A stretch of DNA of 64,000 nt from contig NZ_CP029289.2 of NCBI RefSeq assembly GCF_003201835.2, forward strand, positions 620,001-684,000. Reading direction: 5' to 3'. The DNA is from Acidianus brierleyi (GTDB lineage: Archaea; Thermoproteota; Thermoprotei_A; Sulfolobales; Sulfolobaceae). The translations under genes and the position numbers were made by a program. Positions within the stretch are counted from its first letter, which is position 1; the number at the start of each line of letters is the position of its first letter. The notes under the pieces are model-generated. The model saw nothing but the letters and a program-made list of their open reading frames with translations, searched no databases and was not told the DNA's origin. Below are positions 38,989 through 50,218 of this stretch, one piece after another.

Positions 38989-39955
38989 ATGCACGGATAT
39001 AGGTGTGATAAAGAGGTAGGGATCCTAGGAATAGACATATCAAAAGATCATCTAGTATCGAGTGAGGGGAGGGTCTACACAACAAGAAGGGTTATGAAGA
39101 AATACTAAAAGTGAAACTAAACACAATAGTGGTCGAACCGACAGGAGCATCAATAAAACCATGTCAATACTTCAAGGAAAAAGGGATCAAGATACTACAA
39201 GTAAGCCCAAATATACTATGGAAGGAGAAGGACTTGAGAGGAAAGAAAACAGATTTTTACGACGCACAAAAACTAATAAACATGGCAAACAAGGCAAAGG
39301 AGTACAACTACAACCCATTGAAAGAACTAGTAACACTATATATCTTCCTAAAAGACCTTGAAGTAAAGTACAAGAACAGGGTAAAAAGAGCACTATTCCT
39401 AAGTGACGAGGAAAAAATAAGCAAGGAAATGCTTGAAGAATTCTCTAAAGGAAACTTCAAAATACAATTATACAACTTGGAACAAAGATCGTACTTGAAG
39501 AAATCGAAGTATTATCTAAAGCACTACTGGAAACAAGTGAGAAAATAAAAGAAGTAGAGAAAATGATACAATCACAGTCTGAAAATCACGTTCTATTAAC
39601 TATACCGGGAATAGGAAAACTTTCTTCGGGAATAATAATAGGCATTGTTGGGGACATTAAACGCTTTCCTAACCCTGAGTCCTTCGTAGCCTACTGTGGT
39701 TTAGACCCAATAGTTGAGAGGAGCGGTAAAGCTACTGTAAGTAAGGGAATATCGAAGAAGGGTAATAAGTACTTGCGCAGCTTGTTCTACTTCCTCGCTG
39801 AGATGAATTACTCTCGTAATCCTACATTACTAGAATTTTACGAGAACCATAAGGAAAAGTTGAAGGGAAAGAAGTTGTACACTGCTTTAGCCAGGAAATT
39901 GGCTAGAATAGTTTGGAGTGTTTGGTATAATAATAAGCCTTATGAGCCTAAGTGA
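38989..39955 (+). pseudogene. IS110-family transposase, frameshifted (copy B)
   Basis: It starts at ATG 38989 (MHGYRCDKEVGILGIDISKD). A 4-base deletion near 39,079 stops the first frame at about 39,108. The next piece runs to 39,548 and shares the late -1 frame break with copy A; the C-terminal piece (TIPGIGKLSSGII, YCGLDPIVERSG) ends at 39,955. It is dead on two counts. Confidence 0.75.
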
Positions 39956-40055
39956 CCATAAATCGCCACGTGGATTGAAAGGTACACGTGGCAATCTTAG
40001 TTGACATTATGCTTGAAGTTCAACCGAAATATTTATTACTGAACGCCCTTGTTAA

Positions 40056-40165
40056 GATAAAATACCGTCCGGAACTTCTGTTATGTAAAAATCTTTAGAT
40101 TTAATCTTTTCTCTTATTTCTTTTGGTAAATAAATTATTCCCTTATCGTCCAACTTTACTATCAT
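40056..40165 (-). pseudogene. AbrB/SpoVT-type antitoxin, 3' end removed by IS110
   Basis: From ATG 40165 the frame reads IVKLDDKGIIYLPKEIREKI, a swapped-hairpin AbrB domain as in VapB antitoxins. The sequence stops being native at 40,055, where IS110 copy B begins; a stop occurs 3 bases inside it. No toxin partner is next to it. Confidence 0.6.
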
Positions 40166-40400
40166 AAAGGTATATTTGTGGAAAAAATATATATTTTTCA
40201 CATCATAGTTACTATATGTTACTATAATAGCTTTTGTAGGAGAAATTGACCAATCCATAGATGTAGCAAAACTTTTAAAATACCTTATATGTTTTAAAGG
40301 GTAAGACATAGTTGTAAAACTTGTCTAATTCGGTACTATAGACTGACAATGATGAATAACGATCTTCTTTAGAGTCTAAGAAAGTATTATCTATTTGAAA

Positions 40401-40937
40401 TTAATTATTGGAGAAAATTCTCTTTTTTTCTTCATTGACGAAAGCTAATAAAGCCTTGCCTAGTTCCCTCGTATATTCTCCGTACGCATTATTAATTATG
40501 TCTTGAGCTAGTTGTGGAACCCAATTTAGTATATGAGTTTTTATGAAATCGTTAGCGTCATTTTCCTCGTTTATAAAAAATAGAAATGATACAAATTCAA
40601 ACTCAGTTGAAATGTGATCTGGAACTTGTTTCTGTGGAATAATCTTGTATTTTGTATAGTATTCTAAAACTTCTTGAGTAGATTTTCCATAGAGCGTTTT
40701 TTCTCTATACCATGACTCATAAGGAGGGCACTTTAAATGTTTATAGTCGTTAACTAGGCACGAAGTATATTCTGTCTTCAAAATATTATCATCTCTTGTA
40801 TTAAGAATATTTACTATTTCTGCTACTTTTTCATAGTATGGTTTTCCTTCTAACGCATTATATAGGGATTTTACTTCGTAAATATACCTAGGACCTAGCA
40901 TTAAGTATGAAAATATTTTGTAGTCAACCCATAACAT
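40401..40937 (-). CDS. sreE: SreE, TorD-family maturation chaperone
   Basis: The 178-residue helical protein has the TorD-type motif VPDHISTEFEFVSFLFF at about residues 105-122. Chaperones of this family bind the signal peptide of molybdo-enzymes and help insert the cofactor. It is the last gene of the cluster and starts 2 bases after the stop of sreD, as in the sreABCDE order of Acidianus ambivalens. The gap 40,166-40,400 holds no supported gene. Confidence 0.8.
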   Translation of the reverse strand: MLWVDYKIFSYLMLGPRYIYEVKSLYNALEGKPYYEKVAEIVNILNTRDDNILKTEYTSCLVNDYKHLKCPPYESWYREKTLYGKSTQEVLEYYTKYKIIPQKQVPDHISTEFEFVSFLFFINEENDANDFIKTHILNWVPQLAQDIINNAYGEYTRELGKALLAFVNEEKKRIFSNN

Positions 40938-40939
40938 TT

Positions 40940-42370
40940 TTACTCACCGAGAGTTCTTCTTGGTTTAAATTTTGCATTCATCCCAAATTTCTTTTGAAAT
41001 GAATATTCGGCTCTATGTTTCGGACATCTTTCTAGCCATTCGTCATCGCACTCAGCTCCTTTATCTTTCATAATTTTCTTAATAAGATTTAAACTTTTTC
41101 TAGATCCAATAGGAGTACCGCAAACTTTACATCTTACTAACTCATCTTCAAAGATTACCTTTTGTTTTAGATTTGTTTCTTTCATACTATGAATATTTAT
41201 GGCTTTTTTTCCTGGAACATTAGGAATAGAACCGCAAGTGCTACCCTCTGGACATACATTTATACAAATATTACAACCCATACACTTTAAAGGATCAAAT
41301 ATCAAATTTTCCTTGTTCTCTCCACGTTGAATAGATATAGCAGATGTAGGACACCATTTAGCACAACTTTCGCATAAAGTGCACATATCACTATTAATAT
41401 CAATATCAAAGATTATATCAGGTAAATTTTCACTACTAGCTATGTTTTTCCTGGCTTCGCTTCTTTTGAAGAAAGTATCATTTTTTATTTTTATTTCCTT
41501 CAGAGCTTTAGATTCAATTTTTATGTCTGGTGAAATAAATTCTATACCACCTATTTTGTTATTTAAATCGGTTAAGGTCATTATGAAATTACTCAAATTC
41601 CTGCTGAGTTCACATTCCGGACACTCAAATGTAATAGAACCATTACTTCTTAGAAGTGCAATATCTACAGCTGAGAGCATTGCTAAACAAGGTATTTTAA
41701 TTGAATTGTCATGATTCTTATAGCACGAAATTTTTTTATCTCCGTTAAGTTTTGCTATTTCGAAAATAGCTTGTTGAGAAACTGATGGAAATTGTATTGC
41801 ACTCACTGGACAAGCACTCACGCATATTCCGCACGCTGTACATTTCTCATAATTAATGCTAACACCTGATTTTTTGTCAACCTTAATTGCATCGTATGGG
41901 CATGTAGCTTCGCATAAATTACATGCTCTATATAGGTATCCACACATTGATTGAATATACACAGGTTTGTCTACTCTGTCTTTAACTGTTTTTATATTTC
42001 CGGAGATTAGATCTCTTCTGGATATATTAACACCTTTTTCCTCTATTTTGGCCAAATCTGCTGTCCATCCATTTTCCAATATAACCATGTTCTGTTTTAT
42101 TGCGGCCTCTCCCCATCTATAGTCTACTATTCTTACCAATAACGGATTTAATCCTGATTTTAATATTGCTTCTCTATATAATTTTAAATGTTCATCATCA
42201 TAAATTCCTACTATTATTATTGCCTTAGTTTGAAACTCTCTTAGTTTTTTTGCTATTTCATCAGGATCACATGACTGAAAACTTTCTGAAGGATTATGCT
42301 GACAATGATGATAAAAAATACTTACCTTAAATTTAATAAGAGGATTTGATTCTGTTAAGAAATTAGACAT
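40940..42370 (-). CDS. sreD: SreD, polyferredoxin-like protein of the sulfur reductase cluster
   Basis: The 476-residue protein has an N-terminal region resembling F420-non-reducing hydrogenase delta or Fe-S scaffold parts (AIIIVGIYDDEHLKLYREAI), then ferredoxin pairs CNLCEATCPYDAI and CTACGICVSACP, a second pair CTLCESCAKWCPTSAI and CMGCNICINVCPEGS, and a last Cys-rich stretch. So four [4Fe-4S] clusters are predicted. Its exact role in the Acidianus enzyme is unclear. It is 6 bases from sreC. Confidence 0.8.
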   Translation of the reverse strand: MSNFLTESNPLIKFKVSIFYHHCQHNPSESFQSCDPDEIAKKLREFQTKAIIIVGIYDDEHLKLYREAILKSGLNPLLVRIVDYRWGEAAIKQNMVILENGWTADLAKIEEKGVNISRRDLISGNIKTVKDRVDKPVYIQSMCGYLYRACNLCEATCPYDAIKVDKKSGVSINYEKCTACGICVSACPVSAIQFPSVSQQAIFEIAKLNGDKKISCYKNHDNSIKIPCLAMLSAVDIALLRSNGSITFECPECELSRNLSNFIMTLTDLNNKIGGIEFISPDIKIESKALKEIKIKNDTFFKRSEARKNIASSENLPDIIFDIDINSDMCTLCESCAKWCPTSAISIQRGENKENLIFDPLKCMGCNICINVCPEGSTCGSIPNVPGKKAINIHSMKETNLKQKVIFEDELVRCKVCGTPIGSRKSLNLIKKIMKDKGAECDDEWLERCPKHRAEYSFQKKFGMNAKFKPRRTLGE

Positions 42371-42376
42371 TATCTT

Positions 42377-43774
42377 TCACTTGAATATCCACACATGTTT
42401 AGGTTTTTCATCACTTTCAAGAGGGAGTAGTAATACACCTAACGTATAAACCCCAAGTAGTAGTAACGCTGAACCAGTAAACCAAACCATATCGTATTTG
42501 CTTATTTCGAATGGCAATAACGTCCATAATGGCCCATTATTGAATATACTCCTTAGTTCGTAAACCCAGTTAGAACCAGAAGCTGTTATAGGACTTACGC
42601 TATAGTACCATGTTATTGACTGCGGTATTATTGTTACTAAAGTAATAATGACAAACATGCCAATTAGTGTTATGATAGCTGATGTAAAGAGAAGCTTTTT
42701 GCTTTCTGTCTTATACGCTATGGAATATAGAGTAATAGGTAAAAGTATGCCTATCAGAACTAACCCTATCCAGAATTGTGGAGCATATGTGCCAGTAATT
42801 AGTAGTGAAGCCCATGGGCTACTTTCTTGATTTGTAGCTGTTAACCATATCCACCATAACATTAAGAAACCTATAGATATTACAGAAAGAAGTCCATCCC
42901 TAGCTAAAACTTTATATATAGAATCTTTATCATCGCTTGGATCTATATAATTTTTGCCGTAAGCCTTTGTTGATTGAGGTACTGGCGTAGGCATAACAAT
43001 AGAGGTCGGTCTTTTTATCCAATCATAAAGTATGGTCATGAATGATATCATAGCAATTCCTCCATAAAACGATAGAACTACAAACAGAATTGGTGTAAAT
43101 GCTCCAAATTCTTCTACCCATGTAGATAAATAGCCAAATACAGAACCTAAATTAGCATCTAAAATTAATTCAGCTAAGATAGCATATCCAACTATTAATG
43201 CATCTATATCTACCACTATTTTTAACATTCCAGGTATTTCAAACTGTGTTTTACCAGACAACCATTCTAGAAACCGATTTATCGGACCTCCCTTGTTTTC
43301 TTCTTTAATCTTTTCTCCAATGAGTGCTAATATCTCAGCTATAATTCCTATACCTACTAACGCATATAATACACCGTTCCATGCTATTCTTGATGTATCT
43401 CTAAAGCTTAGATATATGAACATAGCAGCTGCAGGCTTGTATGTTGATGAAAATACCATTATCCAGCCAGGAATTAGTACCGCCAACGCTAGCCATTCAG
43501 TTCTTAATTTAATTTTATTGAAAGGGTTTCTTTCCTGGTGATTCTTATTAAATAATTCGTAAAGCGAGTTATATGTACTAACTCCTGTTCCAATTACTCC
43601 AAAGAACATATATCCTATTACTAGTAATCCCCACGGTATCGGAGCGTTATTTGGTTCTGTAAACGTTACATTACCGTTAAACCATGCCATTGGGTTCATA
43701 CTAGTTCCATATAATAGTATTCCTCCACCTATTAGTATAAATATTATAGTCCATGTAATTAAAATCTTATTCAT
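42377..43774 (-). CDS. sreC: SreC, NrfD-family membrane anchor
   Basis: The 465-residue protein has about ten membrane helices and NrfD/PsrC-like character ([20 protein letters not shown] early; [20 protein letters not shown]). It anchors the catalytic subunits and links them to the quinone pool. It overlaps sreB by 4 bases. Confidence 0.85.
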   Translation of the reverse strand: MNKILITWTIIFILIGGGILLYGTSMNPMAWFNGNVTFTEPNNAPIPWGLLVIGYMFFGVIGTGVSTYNSLYELFNKNHQERNPFNKIKLRTEWLALAVLIPGWIMVFSSTYKPAAAMFIYLSFRDTSRIAWNGVLYALVGIGIIAEILALIGEKIKEENKGGPINRFLEWLSGKTQFEIPGMLKIVVDIDALIVGYAILAELILDANLGSVFGYLSTWVEEFGAFTPILFVVLSFYGGIAMISFMTILYDWIKRPTSIVMPTPVPQSTKAYGKNYIDPSDDKDSIYKVLARDGLLSVISIGFLMLWWIWLTATNQESSPWASLLITGTYAPQFWIGLVLIGILLPITLYSIAYKTESKKLLFTSAIITLIGMFVIITLVTIIPQSITWYYSVSPITASGSNWVYELRSIFNNGPLWTLLPFEISKYDMVWFTGSALLLLGVYTLGVLLLPLESDEKPKHVWIFK

Positions 43775-44502
43775 GAATTATCACCACCATTTTGAGACAC
43801 ATATCTTTGAGTCTGCTTATTAAATACATAAAATACCTTTGGTTGTACATTAAGTTGTGGATTAAGTACAACCGCTTGTCCTGTATTTACAAGGATACTA
43901 ACCTCACTATTAGGATCATCAAGGCATCCAAATACTCTAGCTCCTCCTGGGCAAGTTCTTACACAAGCTGGCGTATGTGTGTTATCTGGAGCAGTACCAT
44001 AACAAAATGTACATTTATCGACATGAGGAACTACATGAATTTCATTGTCTCCATATACTTCCTTTGCTTTTTGAATATCCTCATATGTATAGAAATATCT
44101 AGCTCCATATGGACAAGCTTCAACACAATATAGGCAGCCCATACATTTGTACTCGTCTACAACAACTATTCCTCCATCTACTATTTGTGTAGCTCCAGTA
44201 GGACATACATAATAACAAGGAGGATTTTCACATTGCATACATAATCTTGGTACAAACATTCTTTGTGAGTTTGGATACTCTCCTATTTCTAAATCCTCTA
44301 CATGAGTTCTCCATAGATCTTCCCAAAACGGTGTTTCGTTTTCTATAGTGCATGCTGCCACACAAGCATCACATCCTAGACATTGATCTACTCTAACTAC
44401 GAATCCCCAATGTTCACACGATCTTGTATTTCCGAATTTAGAATATGGATTTATTAATTGATTTTTTTCAAGTATATTTGAATTGGACATTTTTATCACC
44501 AT
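43771..44502 (-). CDS. sreB: SreB, Fe-S subunit of sulfur reductase
   Basis: The 243-residue protein has the four-cluster ferredoxin layout of DMSO-reductase-family beta subunits: [49 protein letters not shown] and CTFCYG...[14 protein letters not shown]. It passes electrons between SreC and SreA. The start may be ATG 44490 ([11 protein letters not shown]) rather than 44502. Confidence 0.88.
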   Translation of the reverse strand: MVIKMSNSNILEKNQLINPYSKFGNTRSCEHWGFVVRVDQCLGCDACVAACTIENETPFWEDLWRTHVEDLEIGEYPNSQRMFVPRLCMQCENPPCYYVCPTGATQIVDGGIVVVDEYKCMGCLYCVEACPYGARYFYTYEDIQKAKEVYGDNEIHVVPHVDKCTFCYGTAPDNTHTPACVRTCPGGARVFGCLDDPNSEVSILVNTGQAVVLNPQLNVQPKVFYVFNKQTQRYVSQNGGDNS

Positions 44503-44526
44503 GTATTAAAAATTGAATAAAAACAA

Positions 44527-47500
44527 TTAACTTTGTTCATATTTATCCCAATCTGTAGAATTAATTTTCGTATTTGGTGTAACTACAACTTCTGAAGGTA
44601 AAGTATTAGGAGTTTGCGCGGTGGCTATTGTAGTAGCTTCTTGTATTTCATCAGGAGTTGCTTTCCTAACATATACTGTATATTGTTCTGCTTGTCTAAA
44701 TCCTCCTAACGGATTATAACTTTCTGGCCACAGCTCGCTTACCGGTTTATTTCCTGTATTTTCTATTGCATTTATTGCAGTAGTTAATGCTGGATTTCTT
44801 TGACCATAAGGTTCTGGTACTCCTATAGTATCTGGCCTTATCCATTGCGTAATATGTGCCCTTATAGTTAACTGTGGATATTTCCCATCGGAATCAGGTA
44901 ATTTCCATCTAACTATAGTTATCCAATCCCCTTCATTTATACCTAATTGAGACGCTGTAATAGGATTAATCCATGCCATCTGTGAAATATTTTTATGGTA
45001 GCTACTACTTGATATTGCCATTAGGAGCGGATTATCTGTACTTGATGTATATGCAAATTGAGGTACTTTATATTCTATAAAGAACATCTCTGGAGGTGTC
45101 GGTTTAAATGCAGGATCATTATATGGTGGTGTAGGTTCTACAAATATTCCAGGCGTTACCGCATAACCACCATTCCAATATGGCGGAATATATGCTATTA
45201 ATGGATCCCATATAGGATTATAACCAAATGTTTTGATAACGTAATAATACAGTGTTGTAGAATAAATTTCTATTCTTCCAGTAGGAGAGGCTACAGGTAA
45301 ATTCCAAGGTATTCTTTCGTTATTATTAAAATATTCGTCTACAGTAGTTACAATGAATACTCCATTATTTCTTAAAGTTTCAGTAATCTGTTCTGATGGA
45401 ATATTTAATTTCTTTGACAAATAGTTTACTTTAGCTTCTCTCCAAGCCTTAGCTGTAAAGCTACCCCATGGTGGATAACCATTATTTTTAATTAGATAAT
45501 TCTGATATTCTGGCATTTCGGATGCTATAATTTGCTTGAAAACTTCTTTATCGATGGATTTTGAGTTGGCCATCCATTCCACATAGCCATCCCCAGCTTC
45601 TTTCCCTAGCATGTATGCAAACATAACAAATAAATCTAATCCGTTAGCGGTATTTGGATAGACCACTGGTATAGCTTGCCATCTTCCTCTCAAAGCGTAA
45701 TCCATAGCTGGACCGTCTGCTCTGAAATCTTCATCTCTTTCTAGATATGTCACATCAGGTAATATTACATCAGCATAAAGTGTATCTTCGGTTGGCAAAA
45801 TATTAATATCTATATAGAATGTATTTTCAAGAATGTTCCTGTATTGTTTCCAGAGAAAATTGAAAGGTGTACCTCCCCATGACATTACAGCCTTTGGCGT
45901 ATAAGGCTTGCCGTTCCACATTACTTGTCCTTTCAATGCCTCATAAGCACCAGTATCTAAATACATCCCAAAAGTAGCTACCGGTGTTTTTCCTTGTTGC
46001 ATAAGTGTTTGAGCATATGCGTATGATAATGCAGGATAACCAGTCTTCCAGAACTGCGGATTATTATAAGCATAAATTATTGCAAATATTGTAAGTAATT
46101 CTCCTGGCAAATCCACTAATGGTACGGATCCCAAGATTTCAGGTCTCTGCAAAAGTATTCCAGGTTTAGATGTTCCAGATTGTATGGCAGAGTTATATGC
46201 ATTTATAACCTCTTTTACTCCTTCTCGGTATTGCCCAGAATATACCCATCCTCCTCTTATATCTATGTTTCCTGTTAGTGCCATTATTATGGCTGTAGCT
46301 CTTCTAAACTGTGGAGATAAATCAGACCAGAATCCTTTTAGACCACTAACTATATCCATGGGTTTAATTGTTGCTATTCTATATGCTACTTCTTTGATTA
46401 AATCCAAGGGGACGTCAGTTATTTGAGACGCATATTCTAGTGTATAATTGCTAACTCGATTAGCTAAGTGTTGAAACACTGTAGTAACTTGTTTATCATT
46501 ATATTTGATTTGAGATAATTTTAGTGCAGGTCTTATCTGATTTCCGTTTACATCAAATTGATTTGTGTTAGAAAATGGAGGAATCTCTCTTACCTGGCCA
46601 CTTATTTCATCGTATACATAAAAACCTCTTACTGTTCCGTCGGGCCAATCATCTTCAAGAAGTTTGAGAACTCCGTTTTCTTCATATGCTAAGAACGATG
46701 CATTAGTATAGTATCTTACAAAGTTATCATCATAATATCCATTCTGAATTATATAATTAATTATTGCCATAGCTAATGTAAGATCTGAACCGGGCTTGAC
46801 TGGAACCCATAAATCAGATTTAGAAGCAGATTCACTCATTCTAGGATCAATAGTTATCATATATGCGCCATTAGCCAATCCTTCGCCTAATCTTACAGCT
46901 CTATTGACGAAAATCCCAGTAGGGAATCCGTTATTTCCCCAGACTGTTATAAGTGAAGAATGACTCATATCATCCATAAGATCTGAGGCGTGAAGATCAA
47001 ATCCTCCAATTACAGTTCCGATAGGTTGTTGTTCAGAAAACATGCAAGATTGCATAGGCGTTCCATTAATATTGGGAATTTGAGTTCCTAGAGTAAATGG
47101 TATAAAATACCTTTTATAGTTAGCACATGGTAATGCTCCACCAACTAATAAAAATTCCCAAGGCTGTACGTTAAGCTCTTGAAGCTTTTGCATAATATAG
47201 TTAAATGCCTCTTCCCATGTGGCTTCCTTAAAAGCCCATGTTCCTTTAGGTCCTGTTCTTATTAACGGTGTCTTTATTCTATCTACGTTATATGTCCTAA
47301 ATATTCCAGATCTTCCTCTTGGGCATATTTTTCCTTTATTCAGTGGAGAGAGAGGATTTCCATCTATTTCCATCGCTCTGATGTACCCATTTTTACTCTC
47401 TGTTGTGACTAGAACATCGCATGTTGATGAGCAAAATGCGCATACATTAGGAACATAAGAATACTGCCATCCCGGTTGAAGTATTTCGTCATCGATTGAA

Positions 47501-47694
47501 TCTTGTGAAAATATATTAAATACAAAATTCTTTGACGCTGCGTACGCAGCACCTGCCGCTACAGCAACAGCTGCTGATATCTTTATAAAATCTCTTCTTG
47601 AAATTCTCACTCCATGGCTATTCTTACTCTGCATGTAGTTATCTACCTTTTTCGCATATAAGTTCTTTTTTATGTAAAATTTTTCGTTATTCAC
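44527..47694 (-). CDS. sreA: SreA, catalytic molybdenum subunit of sulfur reductase
   Basis: The 1,055-residue protein belongs to the DMSO reductase family. It has a twin-arginine signal (SRRDFIK at residues 32-38), then the [4Fe-4S] motif with Cys85, Cys88, Cys92 and Cys124, the molybdopterin domains, and a C-terminal dinucleotide-binding domain. [12 protein letters not shown] near residue 220 may hold the metal ligand Cys. In Acidianus ambivalens SreA reduces elemental sulfur to H2S, outside the cell, with electrons from a [NiFe] hydrogenase. Neighbours match the sre cluster exactly. Confidence 0.88.
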   Translation of the reverse strand: MNNEKFYIKKNLYAKKVDNYMQSKNSHGVRISRRDFIKISAAVAVAAGAAYAASKNFVFNIFSQDSIDDEILQPGWQYSYVPNVCAFCSSTCDVLVTTESKNGYIRAMEIDGNPLSPLNKGKICPRGRSGIFRTYNVDRIKTPLIRTGPKGTWAFKEATWEEAFNYIMQKLQELNVQPWEFLLVGGALPCANYKRYFIPFTLGTQIPNINGTPMQSCMFSEQQPIGTVIGGFDLHASDLMDDMSHSSLITVWGNNGFPTGIFVNRAVRLGEGLANGAYMITIDPRMSESASKSDLWVPVKPGSDLTLAMAIINYIIQNGYYDDNFVRYYTNASFLAYEENGVLKLLEDDWPDGTVRGFYVYDEISGQVREIPPFSNTNQFDVNGNQIRPALKLSQIKYNDKQVTTVFQHLANRVSNYTLEYASQITDVPLDLIKEVAYRIATIKPMDIVSGLKGFWSDLSPQFRRATAIIMALTGNIDIRGGWVYSGQYREGVKEVINAYNSAIQSGTSKPGILLQRPEILGSVPLVDLPGELLTIFAIIYAYNNPQFWKTGYPALSYAYAQTLMQQGKTPVATFGMYLDTGAYEALKGQVMWNGKPYTPKAVMSWGGTPFNFLWKQYRNILENTFYIDINILPTEDTLYADVILPDVTYLERDEDFRADGPAMDYALRGRWQAIPVVYPNTANGLDLFVMFAYMLGKEAGDGYVEWMANSKSIDKEVFKQIIASEMPEYQNYLIKNNGYPPWGSFTAKAWREAKVNYLSKKLNIPSEQITETLRNNGVFIVTTVDEYFNNNERIPWNLPVASPTGRIEIYSTTLYYYVIKTFGYNPIWDPLIAYIPPYWNGGYAVTPGIFVEPTPPYNDPAFKPTPPEMFFIEYKVPQFAYTSSTDNPLLMAISSSSYHKNISQMAWINPITASQLGINEGDWITIVRWKLPDSDGKYPQLTIRAHITQWIRPDTIGVPEPYGQRNPALTTAINAIENTGNKPVSELWPESYNPLGGFRQAEQYTVYVRKATPDEIQEATTIATAQTPNTLPSEVVVTPNTKINSTDWDKYEQS

Positions 47695-47712
47695 TTTAAC
47701 CGAGTTAATTTT

Positions 47713-47724
47713 TTTATAAAAACA
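47713..47724 (-). promoter_or_regulatory. TATA-like box for the sre operon
   Basis: On the minus strand TTTTTATAAAAA lies about 25 bases before ATG 47694, fitting a leaderless transcript of sreABCDE. Confidence 0.5.
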
Positions 47725-48201
47725 AAAAGAAGAATAATAAAGAAAACTGCTATAGTTACCTACTCAGAAAATTAAGGTATATAAAAATAAGTATTGTTAA
47801 CAGTTAGAATATATAAATAAAATTAAGGAGATAAGAACTTTTGTTATTTATGTACACTCTTAAGTATGTGTTCTTTTCGACTGAATTATCCTTCATGGAA
47901 ATGGAAACTTTTGAGATTTTAGTAGATTAACTATACCCAATCATCCTAATTTTGTTTTGCAAGAAATTTGATAATCTTTACCTAAGAAGGTTTTCATAAA
48001 GTAAGTAATTTTTTATATATTTCTAATAATTATACATCTAGGTATAGCATAGTCGTATAAGAACATACTTTCAATATCTTATGAGTAAGTTGTTTTTATC
48101 ACTATGTTTATAATTTTTTAAACATGAATTTCTAGCACTTAAACATAATCTCTAAGAAAACTGAAGTAATTCATAAGACGACTCTTTGCTCAAGACTATA
48201 T
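47725..48201. other. Intergenic region between sreA and a tetrapyrrole methylase-like gene
   Basis: About 475 AT-rich bases with divergent promoters expected. No repeat, RNA gene or conserved open frame was seen. Confidence 0.4.
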
Positions 48202-48243
48202 ATGAATAGAAAAAAATATTTCTTATCTATATCTCTTTTACTT

Positions 48244-48864
48244 ATGAGAAAAATATACGCAGTTGGAATATCCCCTTCCATTGAATTAATCACACTTAAA
48301 GCACTAGAGCTAATAAAGAAAGCACCAGTAGTACTAACTTATGATAGTGACTTTCCATTTTCCATGGAGGAAATATTAAAGGATAAAAAGATAGTTAAAC
48401 TCAAGCCTAGCTTCAATGAACCTGACGTTATAGAGGAAAATATAAGAGTTTTGAAATCATTAGAGGAAGAATGGGGCGTATTTTTGGAGATAGGAGATCC
48501 AAGTATAAGGAATCCATTGTTTTACCACATTTTAGGCGGATATAAGGATTTTGAAATAGAAACCGTACCAGGCGTAAGTTCAATTACGGCAGTATTTAGT
48601 AAATTGGGAACTCATGTAAGACACTTCTGCATGTTGGGGAGTGAAGAAGAAGAACTATTAGAAAGCTTGATAGATAAATGCGATCTATTCGTGATAGTTA
48701 ATATACATAAAGATCACTTAAAAATATTTGATAAGCTAAAGGAACATTCATATGACATAACTTTCGTTAAAAATTGTTGCAATAAAGATGAAGAAATATC
48801 CAATGAATATAAAGGAGATACGTATTGGATAATAGCCGTAGCAAGAAAGGAAATAAGTAGGTAA
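48244..48864 (+). CDS. Tetrapyrrole methylase family protein
   Basis: I chose ATG 48244 (MRKIYAVGISPSIELITLKA), since the family begins there; an in-frame ATG at 48202 adds an unusual hydrophobic extension. The 206-residue protein has the SAM-binding pattern of CbiE/CbiL-type corrin methyltransferases, LEIGDPSIRNPLFY and IETVPGVSSITAVF. The first loop has ISPS in place of GPGD. Substrate is unknown. It converges with a radical SAM gene. Confidence 0.65.
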   Translation: MRKIYAVGISPSIELITLKALELIKKAPVVLTYDSDFPFSMEEILKDKKIVKLKPSFNEPDVIEENIRVLKSLEEEWGVFLEIGDPSIRNPLFYHILGGYKDFEIETVPGVSSITAVFSKLGTHVRHFCMLGSEEEELLESLIDKCDLFVIVNIHKDHLKIFDKLKEHSYDITFVKNCCNKDEEISNEYKGDTYWIIAVARKEISR

Positions 48865-48872
48865 GTTTCTGA

Positions 48873-49820
48873 CTAAAGACTTAGATCCTCTAAAAGAATT
48901 GCTCTAGAAATCAATCTAGGATTTTTTGATACTTCTTCTACCCATTCTTTTACCTTTGGATGTCTCCATCCTTTCTTGTACCTCTCCCATATTTCCTCCA
49001 TTGAATGCTTCCTAACGTCAGCAACAACATAAGGAACAGAATTTAATAATCTGATTTTTCCATTAGCCATCATAAGTATTGACGAAGGTGGATCTTCTAA
49101 TCTCATTCTCAATTCTTCAATTAAATCTGAAGGATAAAATACTATTTTAATATCGTTATATTTAATACTTTTACTTTTTATGACTCCTTTAATATACTCA
49201 TAGTCTTCATCATTAAGCGATAAAATATTCCAATAAGTTACCGCATTTCCTAGATACATTATTTTTCCAGTGTATATTGCTTTTGCACCAAATTTGACTA
49301 TATTATCTATAGCATCTCCTAATTCTTTGTAATTAATTCTTGTTGGTACAAATTCAACTTCAACATATATTCCTCTCTCGTTAAGGTATTTTATTGCGTT
49401 TAGTGCTTTTTCTAGTACTCCTCTTGGTCTCATTGTTGAGTAAGTTTTTTGTGTAGCACCGTCAATACTTATTTGTACCGATCTAGGTTCTAATCTTGCA
49501 ATCCTATCTGCTACACTCTCTGAAATTAAATTACCATTAGTTTCAATCTTAACCTCAATATCATTATTCCTAAAACAAGTAAAAAGATCCCAAAAACCAG
49601 GATAAAGAAGAGGCTCCCCACCAGATAATGCTGCATAAGGTATTCCGAAATCGGCTATCTTTTTGCATAAATTCATTGACTCTTTAGGAGACAATTCATA
49701 AGGATAAGCAGCATTAGGACCTGACATCTCTAGACAATGTATGCACTCAAGGTTACACCTATTTGTTAACTGCCAAGACCAATACGTGGGAGCCGTTAAA
49801 AAGTCTAAAGTGAAACTCAT
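48873..49820 (-). CDS. Radical SAM protein, RiPP-maturase-like (copy 1)
   Basis: The 315-residue protein has the radical SAM cluster at Cys22, Cys26, Cys29 (CNLECIHC), GGEPLLYPGFW and VQISIDGATQKTYS. The C-terminal part is SPASM/twitch-like in layout (SVPYVVADVRKHSMEEIWER) but has no auxiliary-cluster cysteines. Two DNA tracts are identical to the radical SAM genes at 53,866 and 55,750. It stands alone, on the opposite strand from the peptide cluster 4 kb away, and no small peptide gene is next to it. Confidence 0.8.
   Translation of the reverse strand: MSFTLDFLTAPTYWSWQLTNRCNLECIHCLEMSGPNAAYPYELSPKESMNLCKKIADFGIPYAALSGGEPLLYPGFWDLFTCFRNNDIEVKIETNGNLISESVADRIARLEPRSVQISIDGATQKTYSTMRPRGVLEKALNAIKYLNERGIYVEVEFVPTRINYKELGDAIDNIVKFGAKAIYTGKIMYLGNAVTYWNILSLNDEDYEYIKGVIKSKSIKYNDIKIVFYPSDLIEELRMRLEDPPSSILMMANGKIRLLNSVPYVVADVRKHSMEEIWERYKKGWRHPKVKEWVEEVSKNPRLISRAILLEDLSL
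48922..49031. repeat. 110-base tract shared by all three radical SAM genes (copy 1)
   Basis: In inverted orientation this matches 54,667-54,776 and 56,533-56,642 exactly. It encodes YVVADVRKHSMEEIWERYKK and the 17 residues after it. Flanking DNA in the three genes is much more diverged. Confidence 0.85.
49365..49613. repeat. 249-base tract shared with the radical SAM gene at 53,866
   Basis: Exact inverted match to 54,085-54,333, with clear divergence on both sides. It covers residues from PLLYPGFWDLF to LNERGIY. The boundary is sharp, which points to gene conversion rather than selection on the protein. Confidence 0.85.
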
Positions 49821-49905
49821 GCTATACTATATTCTCTTAAACGATTAAAAGTTATATTCTTCTTTTTAAGAACATGCTTCAAAGTTCGTTAAACGTATCT
49901 TGTAA

Positions 49906-50115
49906 TTAATACAAATTAATTGAAATATATACTCTCTTATCCCCTCTGGCTAACGCCAAGTTAATATGCTGTAAGTCGAGCTGAACGTTTATTATATCAT
50001 ATTTCTTTAGTAATTTGGAAAGTATCTTACTTAAATCGAGTAAATCTATTGACCTCAAAGTAACGTTGGCCTCAATACCGTAAAGTGTCACATCAAACTT
50101 AGATTTAGAGAGCAC
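49906..50115 (-). CDS. Small protein of unknown function, 69 residues
   Basis: The product (begins MLSKSKFDVTLYGIEANVTL, ends RGDKRVYISINLY) alternates strands and helices. It vaguely resembles small subunit folds such as Pcc1, but I cannot support that. It lies between a radical SAM gene and a truncated epimerase gene. Confidence 0.4.
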   Translation of the reverse strand: MLSKSKFDVTLYGIEANVTLRSIDLLDLSKILSKLLKKYDIINVQLDLQHINLALARGDKRVYISINLY

Positions 50116-50218
50116 GACATTTAAAATTCTAAAATCAACACCTATAAATGAAATAGGTAGAACTGATTAAAAAGGAATAATATATATGAATTTAAATATA
50201 ATTTATTAACAGTGTTAA

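Larger units (their letters stand above)
38830..40055 (+). mobile_element. IS110-family element, copy B
   Basis: 1,226 bases nearly identical to 2,478-3,711. It has a 4-base deletion in the early coding part (near 39,079) besides several 3-base indels relative to copy A. Its left neighbour is the IS605-like end, its right neighbour an AbrB antitoxin remnant that it cuts. Confidence 0.8.

Noticed and set aside
43293..43541. Plus-strand frames opposite sreC, sreB and sreA
   Set aside because: All lie antisense to strongly conserved sulfur reductase genes and show no domain pattern.
48244..48864. Firm assignment as CbiL or CbiE for cobalamin synthesis
   Set aside because: The GPGD loop is replaced and no other corrin genes are nearby, so only the broad family is supported.
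49821..49905. A second precursor peptide gene upstream of the minus-strand radical SAM gene
   Set aside because: Only an 8-codon frame is available there on the minus strand, and it has no leader-like motif.
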